From Liquidambar formosana (taxonomy: Eukaryota; Streptophyta; Magnoliopsida; Saxifragales; Altingiaceae), in contig CM077823.1 in assembly GCA_039720395.1 (NCBI GenBank), positions 8,264,107 to 8,328,106 on the forward strand: DNA of 64,000 nucleotides. Reading direction: 5' to 3'. The notes under the pieces were generated by a model that was given only the letters and a program-made list of their open reading frames with translations, had not been told where the DNA came from and ran no database searches. The translations under genes were made by a program, and so were the position numbers. This document shows positions 22,831 through 38,000 of the stretch, in pieces (the first letter of the stretch is position 1; every line of letters begins with the position of its first letter).

Positions 22831-25800
22831 GTCCGTCTCTGCCACTACCCTATATATGCATATCGATCAAACCCGATTTACATATATATATATATGTATG
22901 TATGTATGTATGTATCAAAGAGGCCCAATTCACGTAGAAAAACCCTAACCCAAAAACCCAGTTAAACAAAATTCGCACGTCAACTGAAACTGACCGAACA
23001 ACATACACTCACCCACAGAGTTAGGGCTTTTTTTTTTTTTTTTTTTTTTAATTTTTTTTTTTTATGTGCATTGGTTTTTTTTTTCCTTTGTGGATTTTAT
23101 TAAATTGGGTCTTTTGGAGATGTATGTATAGTTTGATAGTTTTTATAATACGACAAGTGAATTTGCTGCTTATAATTAGCCATTTAGCCGGTACAAAGTA
23201 ATGTGTAATAGCGATTTTCGTGTCACCCCACAATCTAATGATAACATAATATGTTAAAAGATACTTTTGGGCTGCTTTCCCCTTAAAAATCAGCAACTTC
23301 CAATTTAACACCTCTATCCACATCAACTAATCTAGGCTTTTCTTGAAATCGAACTTGTGCTGGCAGGACTTGATCCTGAACTACTTGCTGATTGAGGGAT
23401 GAAGAAGACCAACCTCTGTGTGTGTGTGTGTGTTTGTTTTTTTTTTTCTTTTTTTTTTTCAATTGAAGAAGAAGACAAACCTATGTTTGCACTTGTGTAA
23501 GCTCCACTAGCCTTTTAATGAGCAGAGCATGTGGTTTAAAGAATTTTTAGATTTAATATGTATGCGAGGGTAATTTGTTGATAATAACAAATGTTTGCAT
23601 GCAAGCTTCCTAGTAGTTATTCACACTCCACTTAACTTTAGCTAACCAACCAAAGCGTTATTTTTGTTAATATGTTGTCTTGCTTAGTTGACATGTGTAA
23701 ACACTCTCTCTTTTTGTTTTTTTGGATATATATAATCAGGAGGAATTGAAGGAGTGGGATCAATGTCTATTAATGCTTGGTGATGCTAAAGTGGATGAAC
23801 ATGGAAATGTTTATGACACTAAGGATTGCAATGTTATGTACTTAGATAAAGATGGGGAAGATCGTGAAATCAATGTAAGCTTTATTCTTATTGTATTATA
23901 TGACTAGTGTGGATTTCTTTAAACTCATAATTCGTTTTTGATTTTTCACCCTCAGCGATGAATTTTTACGTTTGTGTTGATTTCAAACAGCTATTTAAGA
24001 ACACAACATTAACGCATTGAAACACATTCTATAAGCCATTTAAATATGAATTTAGGTTAGGAAAAGGTAACTGATCTAACCTAGATGTGCCGGTTGAAGC
24101 TACTCATTATTTGAGACCAAGATGCAATATCGCTAATATTTGTGGAAGTCTTGAAGCTTGGAACCGGGAGCTTATGACACATGCTTTCTTTGTAGTTTTC
24201 TAGTAGGTGAAATATTGGAACATCTTTATTTTGAAATTCCAACAATGTTTATTTGATAGCTAATATGTGTCTTACATGTATGTGTGCATGTATATTAAAA
24301 GGAAAGAAATGTAATAGTTTGGAAGGAAGTGGTTTATCTTAACCTATTGCATAACACATTATTTAATAAGAGAATGAGTTGTATTACGCGTATACGAAAT
24401 ATTATAGTATAATTCATTTCATAGGCGGATGATTCTTTCTGATAGGATTGTTGGGAAGTCCCACATCCAATAGTGTCTAAATATTGAGTTATTTATTTAT
24501 TTATATAAATTTTATAGCTTTATACATGTTTGGGCCTTCTACCTAACAATTTAGGCTTTTAGATTGGAAACTTAACATAGTATCAGAGCAAGTTGTTCGT
24601 AGGTCCATTCTGTTTGTTCATTCGTCTTTGTTGTCCACGTGACAGGCCCGTTCTTGTCGTGTTAGGCCTACACATGAGGGTCAGTGTTGGGAAGTTCCAC
24701 ATCCCACATCATATGACTATTGAATTTGATTTTGCTTCATATACCTGTTTGGGCCCTTCACCTAACAGTTTAGGCTTTTAGATTGGAAAGTTAACATCAG
24801 TGCCTATTGTTGTCATTTTTATTCTTGGGCCTGTTCTGTATGTGAGCTCGTTGTTGTTGTCCACGTGATAGGTTCATTCTTGTCTTGTTAGGCTTACACG
24901 TGAGGGAGTGTTGGAAAGTTTAGCATCCCACATTGCCCAAATATTGGGTTGGATATGACTCCTATGCTTGTTTGGGTCCTCCGCCTAATAGCTTAGTCTT
25001 TTAGGTTGGAAACTTAACATGATATTAGAGCATGTCGTTTCTGGGACCATTTCATTTGTGAGACCGTCTTTGTTGTTTATGTGATAGACCCATTCTTATC
25101 ATCTTAGGCCTGTATGTGAGGGGGAGTGTTGGAAAGTCCCACATCGCACATCGTCTAAATATCGAGTTTGTTATTACTTCATATACCTGTTTGGGCCCTC
25201 TACCTTATAGCTTGGGCTTTTAGGTTGAAAACTTAACACGAGTTATGATAGTTTATTATAAGGTTTCAAAATCCTATCAAAATTTAATGAAAGATGTGCA
25301 TGTTTTGATAGGTTATCAATGAGTTGAGCTTGCTAAAAGGGCTAGCCTGAGCTCAAATGCTCAATTATATCCTGTCCAAGCTTCCCATGCATTGTGAAAA
25401 TCTTGTTTACATTACTGAGTCTTTGCTGGGCTAGAAGTTGATGTCCTTTTTATTTCATTCATTCATTGTCATTATCATCTTCTTTGGGCTGACTTTGTTC
25501 AATGAGAGCTTAATCAAATGGCCATGTTTTAACAAAGTAACACGAGTCCGATTACTTAAAATTGAGGTACGATGTTTACGCATTTAGGAAACTAGGAAAG
25601 AGCATTGAGGTCATTGAGAGGTATAATATTGCCTTTTAAGAACCACCATAGCTTTTGAATATTACTCAGGTATTGCCTGGTTTGGTGTGGACCATTTTAG
25701 ACATTGATATGTGATAGATTGTAACTTTAATTCATTATAATAAAAGCAAGTTCCGTCTTGGTTATGGTTATTAGAAAAAAAAAATCCATCTTGGTTATGG

Positions 25801-28800
25801 TCTCAAGTCGAGTCAATAGGTATTGTATATTTTATTTTCCTCCCATTCTCTATGTCCATAAAATAAGTGGTTGAATTTCACATAAAATGACCCGTAATGC
25901 AGTTTTTGCATGACCATGCATATCTAGCTTATAGAACGTTAGTTTTCTCTCAATCAATTACCTAGATATACAACTTCTAGATTAGACATGAATTATGATG
26001 CTTTGAAATGATCTTTATCTCTTTAGGGTTTGGCTGTCATTTATTTGAGTTTATAATAGAGATTGGGTGAAATTGATTCTTCGAGTGTTCTTTGTAGAAT
26101 TGTACCCTAAAAAAAATCCATAATATATGCTTTTATATCAAGCTAAATGGAAATGGAGATGCTACCAAAAAAATTCCATATTATTGCTATTACTTACTAC
26201 TTGAAGGAGATGCTTTTGCATTATAAATTTTTTCCAAACGTCTCAAGTTGGCCAACTTTAAATGACTTGGTGTAAGAAAAAGAAAAATGAATCTCAAAAA
26301 CAGCTATGCCAGACAGTTTTATGTGTTTTCCCCTGTTTTCAACCTGCATCACCAAACAATTTCGCTGTTTTTGTTCTCTTAATTTTTTTTTTTTAGTTTA
26401 CCTTTTCAAACAAATTCTTGGATTAAAAAACACTATATACATCTTCTTTGTCCTCATTCTTGAAAGCATGTTCTTGAAAATAATTCCCGTCTTCTTGAAG
26501 TTCACGGCCAAACAGGCCCTGAATTACTGATTTTTAGAAATGGGGATTGGATATCAAGGCAACAAGTCATGCAACTGTTCTATTACTGTTCTATTAATAG
26601 TCATCGGATTATGGATCTACTGGATGCTACTTCACAACATTCCAATTCTTTGGCTTTGGAGATATCAAATGACAATTATAGATATTTTTTATGTATCTGG
26701 CCTTTGTGCTAGCCCAGACTTCAGAAAGCAACTTTTGCTGTGGACTCTGGCAGATATTATCACCTAGACCTTTGTTTTTCGGGATCCATTGCTTTTTATA
26801 TTTCATTTGAATGCTTATCAATTTTGTCTTCGGGGCTTATGAATCGATATGGTTTCCATATGTTTTGGCTATAGACTAGTGCATGATTTTGGTCAGGCCA
26901 TGTATCAAAAAATTGTTTTCAAGAGAGATAGAAATGCTAAATAGAGTGCCAATCTTTTTGCTGATAAAACCTTTATAAAATTTGTCATTCTGGATGACTT
27001 TTGAGGAACTTGTATCCCTAGATGTGACAAATATTATGTTATTTAATATATTTCTTGTTTTTCAAAAAAAGAAAAAAAAAATACATAAAATTCAAATGTT
27101 GCCTATCAGGTAATTACTCTTTCACTTGGTTATTATGTACATTCACTGAATTAGTTACCAATTTGTTAGCCTCATAGTTCATGTTCTTTTGTTCATCTTT
27201 GTTTGCATAATTTTTGTTAATGATGCAGGATAGTAGGATTTGCGTTTTGTTATTTTAGCCTTTTGGTAGGGAAATGTGATTTTTCTATATTGTAACAGAT
27301 ATCTTCAGCAATATGCTTTCTAAGAGGCAAGGCATATGAAGCTCTGGAAAATCGTGCCCAGGCTCGACAGTGGTGAGTTCTTCTTAGCCATTTTGCATAA
27401 TCATGTGATGTTTTATGCTTTTTTTTTCCTTAAATAACTGATATTCTCAATTTGTGTTTAATTTCGTCACCTCTTAAGATTTAAATTTTATGGCACTTCT
27501 GGATTGAAGACAACTAACAAAGATCTTTTATGCATCAGTTATTTTATGTATCCATATATTTATGGATACAAAGATCTTTTATGTATTCCATTATTTCCAT
27601 ATATATGTTTGAATTTTGAATTAAGTCTGGTTGCTTTTGAAACAGAATGTCTTTAATGATGCCTATGCAAGTGTACAAAGTTTTATGAAAATTATTGAAG
27701 TTCATGGAAGGCTAGAACCATTGTAGTTTTAAGATAAGATATTTGAAATGATAGAGAAGCATGATATGCTCCCAGTCTCACAAATCCACAAGTTACAATT
27801 GGATATTTGTACTTAACATGATATGCTTGGTTGGTGGCTAAGGATAAATGTTTGACCATTGATCACTTGGTTAGTAGAGGTTGGGTCATGGCTAATAGGT
27901 GTATCATGTGTAAAGAGGCAGCGGAAACAGTGGATCACCTATTCATTCATTGCCATATGGCTTGGAATCTTTGGTCTCTCATCTTCAATCTTTTTGGGAT
28001 TTTTTGGGTCTTGCCTTCGGACACTCATGACCTTCTTTTGAGTTGGTCTAGCAAGGTGGTTCGCAAGGATATGTTGATGGTGTGGAATATGGTTCCGCTG
28101 GCCTTTTTTTGGTGTATCTGGAAGGAAAGGAATTTGAGAACCTTTGAAGAGATTGAGGCTTCTAGTATTGCCCTTAAGTCTTCCTTTACTAAGACCCCTT
28201 TTTGATGGTCTTGTAGCCATTTTGGCGAGCGTAATCTTTCTTTTGCCTCTTTTCTTGACTCCCTGAAGCTTTAGCTTCGGTTGGGGATTTTTCTTTTGGT
28301 TTGGCTTGTTCTTTTGTACTTGGGCTTTGCCTCCTTTTTTAGTACACACTTATTTCATAAAAAAAAAAAAGGTACTGAACAAGGGTCATTGCTGTTGCAT
28401 GTGTTTAAAATTCAATAGGTCAAAGATTCATATTATCATATGTAACATGTTGATTGTTGAATCTTATGTCATATACCCACTCTCCATTCGTAACCCTCTC
28501 TCTCCCTCTTCAAATCTAACCTTCTCAATTTGGGAACTCTTCCCCTCCCTCTTTTCAGGCACCTGCTTCGCTTGCTTGGGCACTGGGGTCTTGTGCAATT
28601 CGTGGTTCCCATCTGTTTTTATTAAGTGTAGGGAAAATCAACTTAATTTGGTATTATCTAAAAAAATTTTACCCTGGTGAAGGGTATGATCAAGAACAAA
28701 TGGAAAAAAATCAGGTTGATTTGGTAGTTGGTGCACTTGATTAACTAACTGGGGCCTATCATTTGATGGGTTCTGATCTTTCATGTCCAGTGATATGGAT

Positions 28801-29981
28801 GTGTGGGCTGTCTGCTGGTTACATTGCTACATTGCTTATGCAAGTCTATGGATGCTGTGTGATAATAAAGGAAGTTTATGGAAGGTCAAAGAATTATTGG
28901 AGTTCAAGATGAAATATTTGAAAATAAAGAGCCTCAAATGACCCAAGTACTTAACGTTTGACACGAATACAAGATTTACTATTGCAAATTTGAATTTTTT
29001 AACAAGTGAAATTATTGCTGTGCATGTTAAAGTTATACTAGTAAAAGAATTATGTCGTTACCTTACTAGTGGAGGCACGTGTATTAGGGTGAAATAAAAA
29101 AAAAAAAAAACTTATGTTTATGATTTAATATGATTATAAGATTCTTTTTATTTATTTATTTGATGAAGATAAGATTCTTTTTATTTTTAGATTATAAACA
29201 ACAAGTCAGCAAGTAATGAGCTATTGCTCAATTGGTTTGAGTGAAGGCGGCTGTGTGAGAGGTCTTGAGTTCAAACCTTTGTAATGAAATTCTTATAATG
29301 TACAAAAAATAGAAAGACAATGAACTGTTAAAATGATTACGACATTATCAATATTGATCATATAAGGCTTAGGGTTTGAATTTGATTGGTTTCTGGAATT
29401 GGAATTTAAGTTCAAAATTGTAATTCTAATTCCAATTCTGTCGGAATTGGAATTAAGCCAGAATTGCCAGAATTCTGATTCTGACGTTTGGATGGCACAA
29501 AGAATTTGAATAAGAAATTGAAATTCTGAATCCAATTCCAATTCCAGTGTTTAGACGAATTAAAATTGAATTTTACAGAAACTCTATTGTGCTATACACA
29601 ATCTTTTTTCAAATTATTGTGTATCAAGTCTGTTCTCACTATGCTCTACATGAAAAGCCATCACTACAATAAGAAAAGGGCTTAACCCTCTTCTTCCATT
29701 CTTGTCCCAGGACAAAGAAAATGCATGCAGGTATCTGTCCAACATATCCACTCAATGCTCCAACAAATCAGTCCAACACCAAAACCAAAATTACTGCCCC
29801 GACTAAACAAAACATGAATTTTTACAGTGATTTCAAACCCAATATACCCCAACCAAAAACATAGAGTTTCAAACCCAAAATCCATCAAGAAGTTACCCCA
29901 ACCCATTCATGCAACACCAAAAGCCACAATGTAAATTCACAATGATTTCAAAAAATCAAACCCTAACCATATTAATCTCAC

Positions 29982-30016
<35 letters not shown>

Positions 30017-32050
30017 CTTGGCTTGCAGTGATGGTTGTAGGAAGTTAGGAACCCCAAAAACTAGAGAGTGAGAGAGGTGGGTCAGTCAGAGAAGAGGAAG
30101 CGATGGGGTCGTTGGAACTCCCAAACCTAGAGAGTGAGAGAAACGTTTGGGCTTTCAGCTTTTATCGGGATCCAGCACCTGTCTTAGTTTCATCCGATAG
30201 AACTTACAATTCCGACCCCTCCTTCGTAGAATTGGCAGACACATGTTTATGTTATATTGAAAGTTCTGCAGAATTGTGTCATGGAATTTAAATTTCAAAT
30301 CTTGTGGGCCTCCAAACGGTAGAATTAGAATTTGGAAGCCTGATTCCAAATCAGAGGTCTAATTCTGCCTCCATTTCTGGCGTCCAGTCGGGCCCTTATA
30401 GTTTGAGCTCAATCTTGATCCTTTTCTCTTTGCATTGGTTATGGATGGACTTATTGGGCACATTCTGTGTGGTGTATGAGTGTATCATGTATGATGTCAC
30501 ATGTAAGCTAGTTTTAGAAGCTAAAACTAGAGTAAGATTTATAGTTAGGAACTATAGAGAGATACTTTTTAAATTTAATGCTTTGAGATTAAGGTCCACA
30601 GAATGTGACTCTTGCAGAAGTAGAAGTAACATTGAGGGAATGTGACGAGAAAAGGCAATTAAATATTTTTTAATTGTAAACAAGAAAAACTTCTTTCACG
30701 GTTTCACCAAATATTCAGGGCATCTAATTAAATGTTTTCAATTTGAGGTTTGAATAAGATTGTCCAATGACGTGATTTATCAGTTTGAATTAAAAACAAA
30801 ACATAATATATTGGCTTTTGCGGTTTCTTATAGGGTCAAATCTTACATGAGCTTATGGGCATATGTGTTGCTCTAAAATCATGTCAGATTGGAAGATTTG
30901 AGAGGACGTCAATGGAAGGATGGTATCACTTTGTTTTGAGTGTTTTATTGGTTTAATAACATATAAATAATTCAGATGCTTTTGGTGAAATTGTTGGAAT
31001 AGTATGTTAATGTTTTCAGTCAGTTTGAGGATTTTTTAATTTTTTTTGTTTTGGTCGTTTTGGAACAACAAATGTTTTAATCGAGTCAATTGAAAATTTG
31101 AGCTATGAATAGGCTTCTACGTATGTAGGGGTAACTTTCCTTGATTTTCATTCTTCTTCAAATCAATATGAAAGAAAAAAGGTTATGGTTTGCATTATGC
31201 AGTCATTAGCAAGGCCTGCTCTTAGTGAGTTACTGCTTGAAGAACCATTTACATGGAGAGTAATAGGCTAGATGGAAATTCCAAGGTAAGCCAATGCGGA
31301 ATTTGATATGACATTTTGCGATGAAATCATCTTGTGGAAACTTGGAGTTGCTTCTTTTGTTGAGAGAGTAAGGGGAGGGAGTTAATTGGAATGGTTCGAT
31401 TAGGGAACACATTAGAATAATTGGTGACTGCACAAAACAGGTGGGTCTTGAGTAAAATGAGGTCACATAGCCAGAAAAGTTTGTGACTTGATGTAGAAGT
31501 GGAATGAAGTCATTGGCATTTGTGTGTAGACTAGTTGCAAGTTATGTTGCATTTTTTTTTTTTTTTTTTTTACCGCTTCCCTACTTAAGTTCACGTAAGC
31601 AGATTAACATCACTTTTGCTACAAAGCCTGCTCTCGAACATATTTGCTTCCTCTCAGCTGATGCCGCACAACAATACTCTTATGCTAGAGTAAAAAGAGA
31701 TGGGTGGCCAAAGAAGATAGGTGACTTGATTGATCTTTGGATCCTGGGTTCTTGGAGAAGTTGTGTAGTATTTAGTACAATATTTCCTTAGAATTATCAT
31801 AAATTAGTAGAGTATGAGTAAAATTATTCAAAGAATAGTTTGTATTTGACTCAAAACAATCTGCAATGCTCTACCAAAGATTATTTACACTTTTTAGCTT
31901 GCTTAGGGCTTAGATACTAATCCCAACTATTAAATACAAGGGTCTGTTTGGTTACGTTCCTGTTTCTTGTCATCTGTTTTTAAAATAAAAAAATGGTAAA
32001 TTTTCCAAAAAGCATTTTTGGTACGTCTTTTCTTTCTTTCTTTCTTTCTT

Positions 32051-32098
<48 letters not shown>

Positions 32099-35000
32099 CT
32101 CGAAAATAATTTTCAAAATTTTGAGAATTGTAGAAGCATAAATTTATAAAATTTTTGAAACTTTGTTACCAGAATTCTGCATGCCAACGCTGCCCCTACC
32201 ATTGCCAAACGATCTCCACGACCATCATGACCTCCATTACACATGGCTTTGCTGCGCCACCACTGTCGCCGCACAGCCTATAAATGCTCCACCTTTACTT
32301 TGCCAATATCGTGACTCTCATCACCACATAACCCCACATACTCTGCCACAGCCACCACCACCATACCATTGCAATCACTACCTAAAGTCTCAACTGCTAC
32401 AACAGTCAATCCACCACCATTGCCCCACCATCGCCGCCGCCACCCCACCAACTCTGCTGCACCATTGCTGCCACCACCCCACCACCCCCATCACTGTTTC
32501 TCCCGTGACAGCCGTTGTCACACCACTACCACCCCCACTTTGCCAACCACCACCACTCCACCACTATTACCCTGACTACATCTGGCACTCTGGCAGTTTA
32601 TTAAAATTCAATGTACTTATCCAAATGCCTTTTCATTCTTTTAATTTTTTAGAAACGGAAACAGTTATTAATACCAAAACATTTTTCATGTTTCACTTGA
32701 TTTTGACCTCTGGTTTTGATTCTCCCGTCTCAATGTGTTGATTCAATAGCCGATGGCAAATTCCTGTGCAAGTCCTTATACTTCATTGTTTTTCAGCTTT
32801 AATGAGCTTAGGCATGCAACTATTATTATTATTACTATCATCATCATCATAATTATTTTTTTTTGCTTTTGCCTTTTCCTTTCCCGAAGCTATTCTCTGG
32901 ATTTCTGTTATGTTCTCACCTTGATGTTGTTGTATTATAGTGCCTTTGCATTACTCTCCTGGTTATATTCAATACAAAATTATATATTGGTTGAAGGATC
33001 TATTTTAATTTATTTTATTTGATGGAGTTCTTTTGATTTACTTTTTTGATAATGCTTGAAGGTACAAAGCTGCTGTCAAAGCCGATCCTTTATGTTATGA
33101 GGTATACATAAATGTTTACAATTAGCATGGTTACGTGTTTCTTTGCTGGTTCATGTGTACAAACAATGATAACTTCTTACTTGAGTTCTGTTACATTTGC
33201 GGCTGCTGAAAGCAGGGACTTGGCAATTCGGCATTCATTTCTAAATGGCTGTATACAGAATTTGATCAACTGTTCTGGAAGATTATTTACCTGCATTGAA
33301 TTTTCTGTCCTTTGACTTTAAGGATGTTGATTTATTTCCCTTTTCTAGGATTGTTCTTTCTTTAGAATATTTCTCATGGTTGTTTCTCACAATTGTGTTT
33401 CAGGCTCTAGAATGTCTTATTGAAAATCACATGCTTACATGTGAGGAAGGTAAGTGGACTTCAGAGTTTTTTTTGTGAGAGTTATGTTCTAATCATTTAT
33501 GCACTTCAGTAAAGAGACAAATGAATTCATGAGTAATCATGATGCTAGATTTTTAATGTGATTTTTAATTGAATTCTAACTTTTTTGATTTGGTACCGAA
33601 TTTCAGAAACAAGTCTACTTTCATCATTGCAATTTGCTCCTGAAGATGGATGGCTCTCTTCATTTTATTCATGTTTGATAAAGAAGGTAGACACACATGT
33701 AACTTGAATATGTGATAAGCTGGCTGTAAATTATGTTAAAAACAAATAACCTATGCGTGTTTTAGTAATTCACCTCTTTTTTTTTTTCTTTCCCAATCAC
33801 ATGAATTACTATTTTCTTGTGCTTGTCTTTTGTACTGACCATTTTCTTTTCCTCTGTGTAGTATGACAAAGAAAATGTTGTCGAAGCAAAATTCAGAGAA
33901 CTTGAAAAAGAAAGTTGTAGCACCAACCCTTCAGATGGGTCCATCATGTGCACACTGAAAAACAACACTGATCTTTTGGCCTGCAAAGCTGAATACTACC
34001 ATCAATGTGGTGAATATCAAAAATGCTTTGAACTAACTTCTGTGTAAGTTGGTAACTGCTTTTGAACAGAGTAGATCTGTAATTTGTACTTGAAATTCCT
34101 AACTTGACCAGAGTGTTTATGTTTGTCTTACACCATTATCACAGATTGCTTGAAAAGGATCCCTTCCATCTGAAATGCACCTTAGTGCATTTAGCAGCTG
34201 CTATGGAGCTTGGACATTCAAATGAGCTCTATCTTATGGCATGCAACTTAGTGAAAGACTATCCTCAAAAGTGAGATATCTTCTTTTTTGTTTTTCTTTT
34301 TTTGAACTGCAACAAATAATTTTATTAAATATAAGGAAAAAAGTTTACAAGAGAGGACGAAGGAGTCCTACAAGAAAAGAAAAAGGCCAAAAAAATAAAA
34401 AGACAACAAAAATTCTACTCTCCACAAACTGCCTTCCAATCGGACTTAATATTATACAATGGAATTCCCGCAAATTCTTTAGTGATTGAAGCCCAAAAAG
34501 AAGCCAAGAACACAGCCTTGTCCCACAAACACCAATCCTCCACTACTTATCTTCAAATATTTTAGCATTTCTTTCCAACCAAATAACCCAAAGGATGGCA
34601 AGCATAGCACAATTCCACAATTGGCCTTCTTTAAAAATCCAAAACCGCCGAAATCAATAATAAAACATATTGAAGTAAGAACCATGTGGAACCCTATAAA
34701 TATCAGCAATCTGAAAGAGGTTTTGCCATAATAAATATGCTGCAGAACAATGTAAAAATAAACGATCCACACTCTCAGCCTCCCTTCTACACATAACACA
34801 CCATTGAGGTGATAAACAATAGGTATATCTCTTATGAAACAAATCATTACACCTCCTCATCATTAAGATTCCTAAGGAATTTAAAGTCCCACCCAAGAAG
34901 AAAGGAGAAAGAAGAAACCAAACCTTGAATGGAGACACCATGAGCAAGAGACAAATTAGAAAAACATGAAAAACGAGTAGAAAAAGGATTATCCCTTGTC

Positions 35001-38000
35001 CAAACATCTTCCCAAAAATGGATATTTTCCCCATTACCCACCACCAAAGAAGTATGAGACAAGAAGCGAGATAGACTTTGTGAAATAAACGTCCATAGAC
35101 AGTTGGTTTGTATATAAATGAATGGAGAAATAAGAAAAGAAGAGAAGAGAAGAGAAGGAGAATAATAGAGTGAACCTTAGGGTTCCTTCTCTACTAGCAT
35201 ATTATTTATACTTCTTATATGCTACAATTACAAGAATACCTTTCAACTAAGTAGAAGTAATAAAGCATGAATAAAACACTTAAACACATAAAACATAACC
35301 AATATTCAACACTCCCCCTCAAGTTGGTGCAAAGATATTTTTCATGCCCAACTTGGCTAGCACATCATGAAACACTTTGCTAGGTACTCCTTTGGTCCAG
35401 ATATCAGCAAGTTGATCTTTAGTTCTCATATATGCATTGCAAATCTCTCTAGAACTCAACTTCTCTTTGATAAAGTGCCTGTCAACTTTAATATGTTTAG
35501 TTCGATTATGTTGAAGTGGGTTATGTGCAATATTTAGCTGCCTTGTTATCACAATACAACTGCATAGGAACTTAGCATTCAAAACCTAATTCTTGTAGCA
35601 ATATCGTCAACCGAAGTAACTCACACACCCCATGAGCCATGGATCTAAACTTAGCTTCTGTGTTGGATCTAGCAACTACAGACTATTTCTTACTTTGCCA
35701 AGTCACAAGATTTCCACCTACAAAAGTATAGTAACCCGAGGTGGATCTTCGATCAGTAATAGAGCCTGCCCAATCTGCATTTGTATACGACTTTATTCTC
35801 AAATGATCATGTCTTGAGAACAATATCCCTTTTCCGGGAGCAGACTTCTAGTAGTGAAGGATACAATAAACAGTCTCCATATGAGACTCACGAGGAGAAT
35901 GCATGAATTGACTCACTACACTAACAACATATGCAATATCTGGGTGAGTGTGAGACAAGTAAATCAATTTACCAACTAATCGTTGATATCTCCCCTTGTT
36001 TACCATAGATCCCTCTATTTATTCACCTAGTCTCTGATTTTGTTCTATGGGAATATCACATGCTTTGCATCCAAGCATCCCCATTTCTTTAAGAAGATCA
36101 AGAACATATTTCCTTTGGGAAATAAAAGTACCTTTCTAAGATCTAGGAGCTTTAATACCCAGAAAGTATTTTAAATTCCTAAGGTCCTTGATTTCAAAGT
36201 CCTTGGCTAAGTCATGTTTCAATTTTTATATCTCCTCCACATCATCACCTGTTATCACAATATCATCAACATATACAATAAGGGTTGTGATCTTACCCTG
36301 AGTGGAATGACGAATGAATAAAAGTGATCATCCTGACTCTGTTTATATCCACACTTTAGCATAACTCAAGTAAACCTTTCAAACCATGCTCTAGGAGACT
36401 GTTTCAACCCATATAGAGCTTTCTTTAACTTGCATACCTTACCAATCGTTAATGGATTCTCAAACCCAGGGAGAACATCCATATACACCTCTTCTTCCAA
36501 ATTTCCATGAAGGAATGCATTCTTTACATCTAGTTGTTGGAGTGACCAACCTAAATTAGTAGCTAAGGATAACAAGACCCGAATGAAATTCATCTTTGCA
36601 ACCGGAGTAAATGTTTCTTGATAATCTATCCCATATGTCTGTGTATAGCCCTTACCACCAATCTTGCCTTGTATTTATCTATAGAACCATTTGCCCTATG
36701 CTTTACAGTGAACACCCATTTGCACCCCACTGTCTTCTTATCCTTTGGTAACTTCACCAAATCCCAAGTATGGTTATTTTGAAGAGCTCTCATCTCTTCA
36801 TTCATTGCTTCCCTCTATTTTTGGTCACTACGTGTATCCTGTAAATCTTTTGAAATAGAAACTGAGGATAACTGAGAAGCAAAAGCACGATAGGATGGTG
36901 AGAGTTTTTCATATGAAACAAAGTTAGACAAAGGATGCTGAGTACAAGATCTAACCCCTTTACGAAGGGCAATAGGAACATCTATATCATCAATGGGAGA
37001 ATCAGAAGCATTAAGGAGAGGATCAGAAACACAATCATTGAACTTACCTGAGTCAGAAGAAGCCAGTTGACAAGTAGGAAGAAGAGGAGCCTTATGCTTC
37101 TATCTCCTCGAGTATACTTGAATTTCCTTGATTGGTTTCCCTTTGCTCGTATTGATACAAGTAGGAGCAATTGTATCCATTGTAGGAAGCACGAAAGGAA
37201 AAGGAGATTGAGACCAAGATCAAGACTGTTCTTTACTAGTATTCTCCTCTAAAGAGAAGTTTGGGGAGGAGAGAAATAGACAGAAGACTCAAGAAAGGTG
37301 ACATCTATAGAGACAAACCTTTTCCCAGATGGAAGGAAGGTGGTAACATTTGTAACCTTTCTGGGTAGGAGAATATCCTAAAAACACACATCGGAAGGCA
37401 CGAGGATCTAACTTACTCCTATCTCTACCCGGAATATGGACAAAACTGACACACCCAAAAACCCGGGGAGGAATTAAAAAAGGAGTTGAGGTAGGTGAGG
37501 AGTGAGGCAACACATCAATAGGTTTGCGGAAGTTGAGAACCCGAGAGGGCATTCTGTTGATGAGATACGTGGCGGTGAGAACGGCATCCCCCCGATAAGA
37601 CTTAGGAACATGAGTGGAGAACATCAATGCCCTAGCTACTTCTAAGAGGTGACGATTCTTTCGCTCAACAACCCCATTCTGTTAAGGAGTATCAGTACAT
37701 GAAGTTTGATGAACTATCCTATGCTCTTGGAAATATGAACCAAGGCCCCATGAGTATACTCACCACCGTTGTCAGACCGAACAACGTTAATAGGATGATT
37801 AAATTGAGTCAACACCGTTTTATGAAAATTTTGGAAACAAACAAAGACATCACTTTTCTGTTTCAACAATTACACCTAAGTAGTACGGGAAAAATCATCA
37901 ATAAAAGAAACAAACCATTGGTACCTAGATAAAGTAATAATACGAGAAAGGCCCCAAACATCAGTATAAACAATAGCAAAAGGCTCAGAACTTTTATTAT

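Larger units (their letters stand above)
27373..33061 (+). other. APC6 intron 3 (5.7 kb)
   Basis: Besides the LINE fragment, SINE candidate and inverted-repeat element, it holds a T-run of about 45 bases (32052-32098) and a CCA-rich low-complexity tract (about 32170-32580). No other gene was found. Confidence 0.6.

Noticed and set aside
26540..26767. 75-residue ORF in intron 2
   Set aside because: It has some coding-like texture but overlaps an antisense ORF equally long, shows no motif and stops soon; not enough to call.
29221..29290. Possible tRNA gene from the A and B boxes
   Set aside because: No complete cloverleaf or anticodon arm could be folded; a SINE head is more likely.
32163..32741. 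192-residue ORF rich in His, Pro and Thr
   Set aside because: It follows a CCA/CAC low-complexity tract in intron 3, is open in more than one frame, and resembles no protein.
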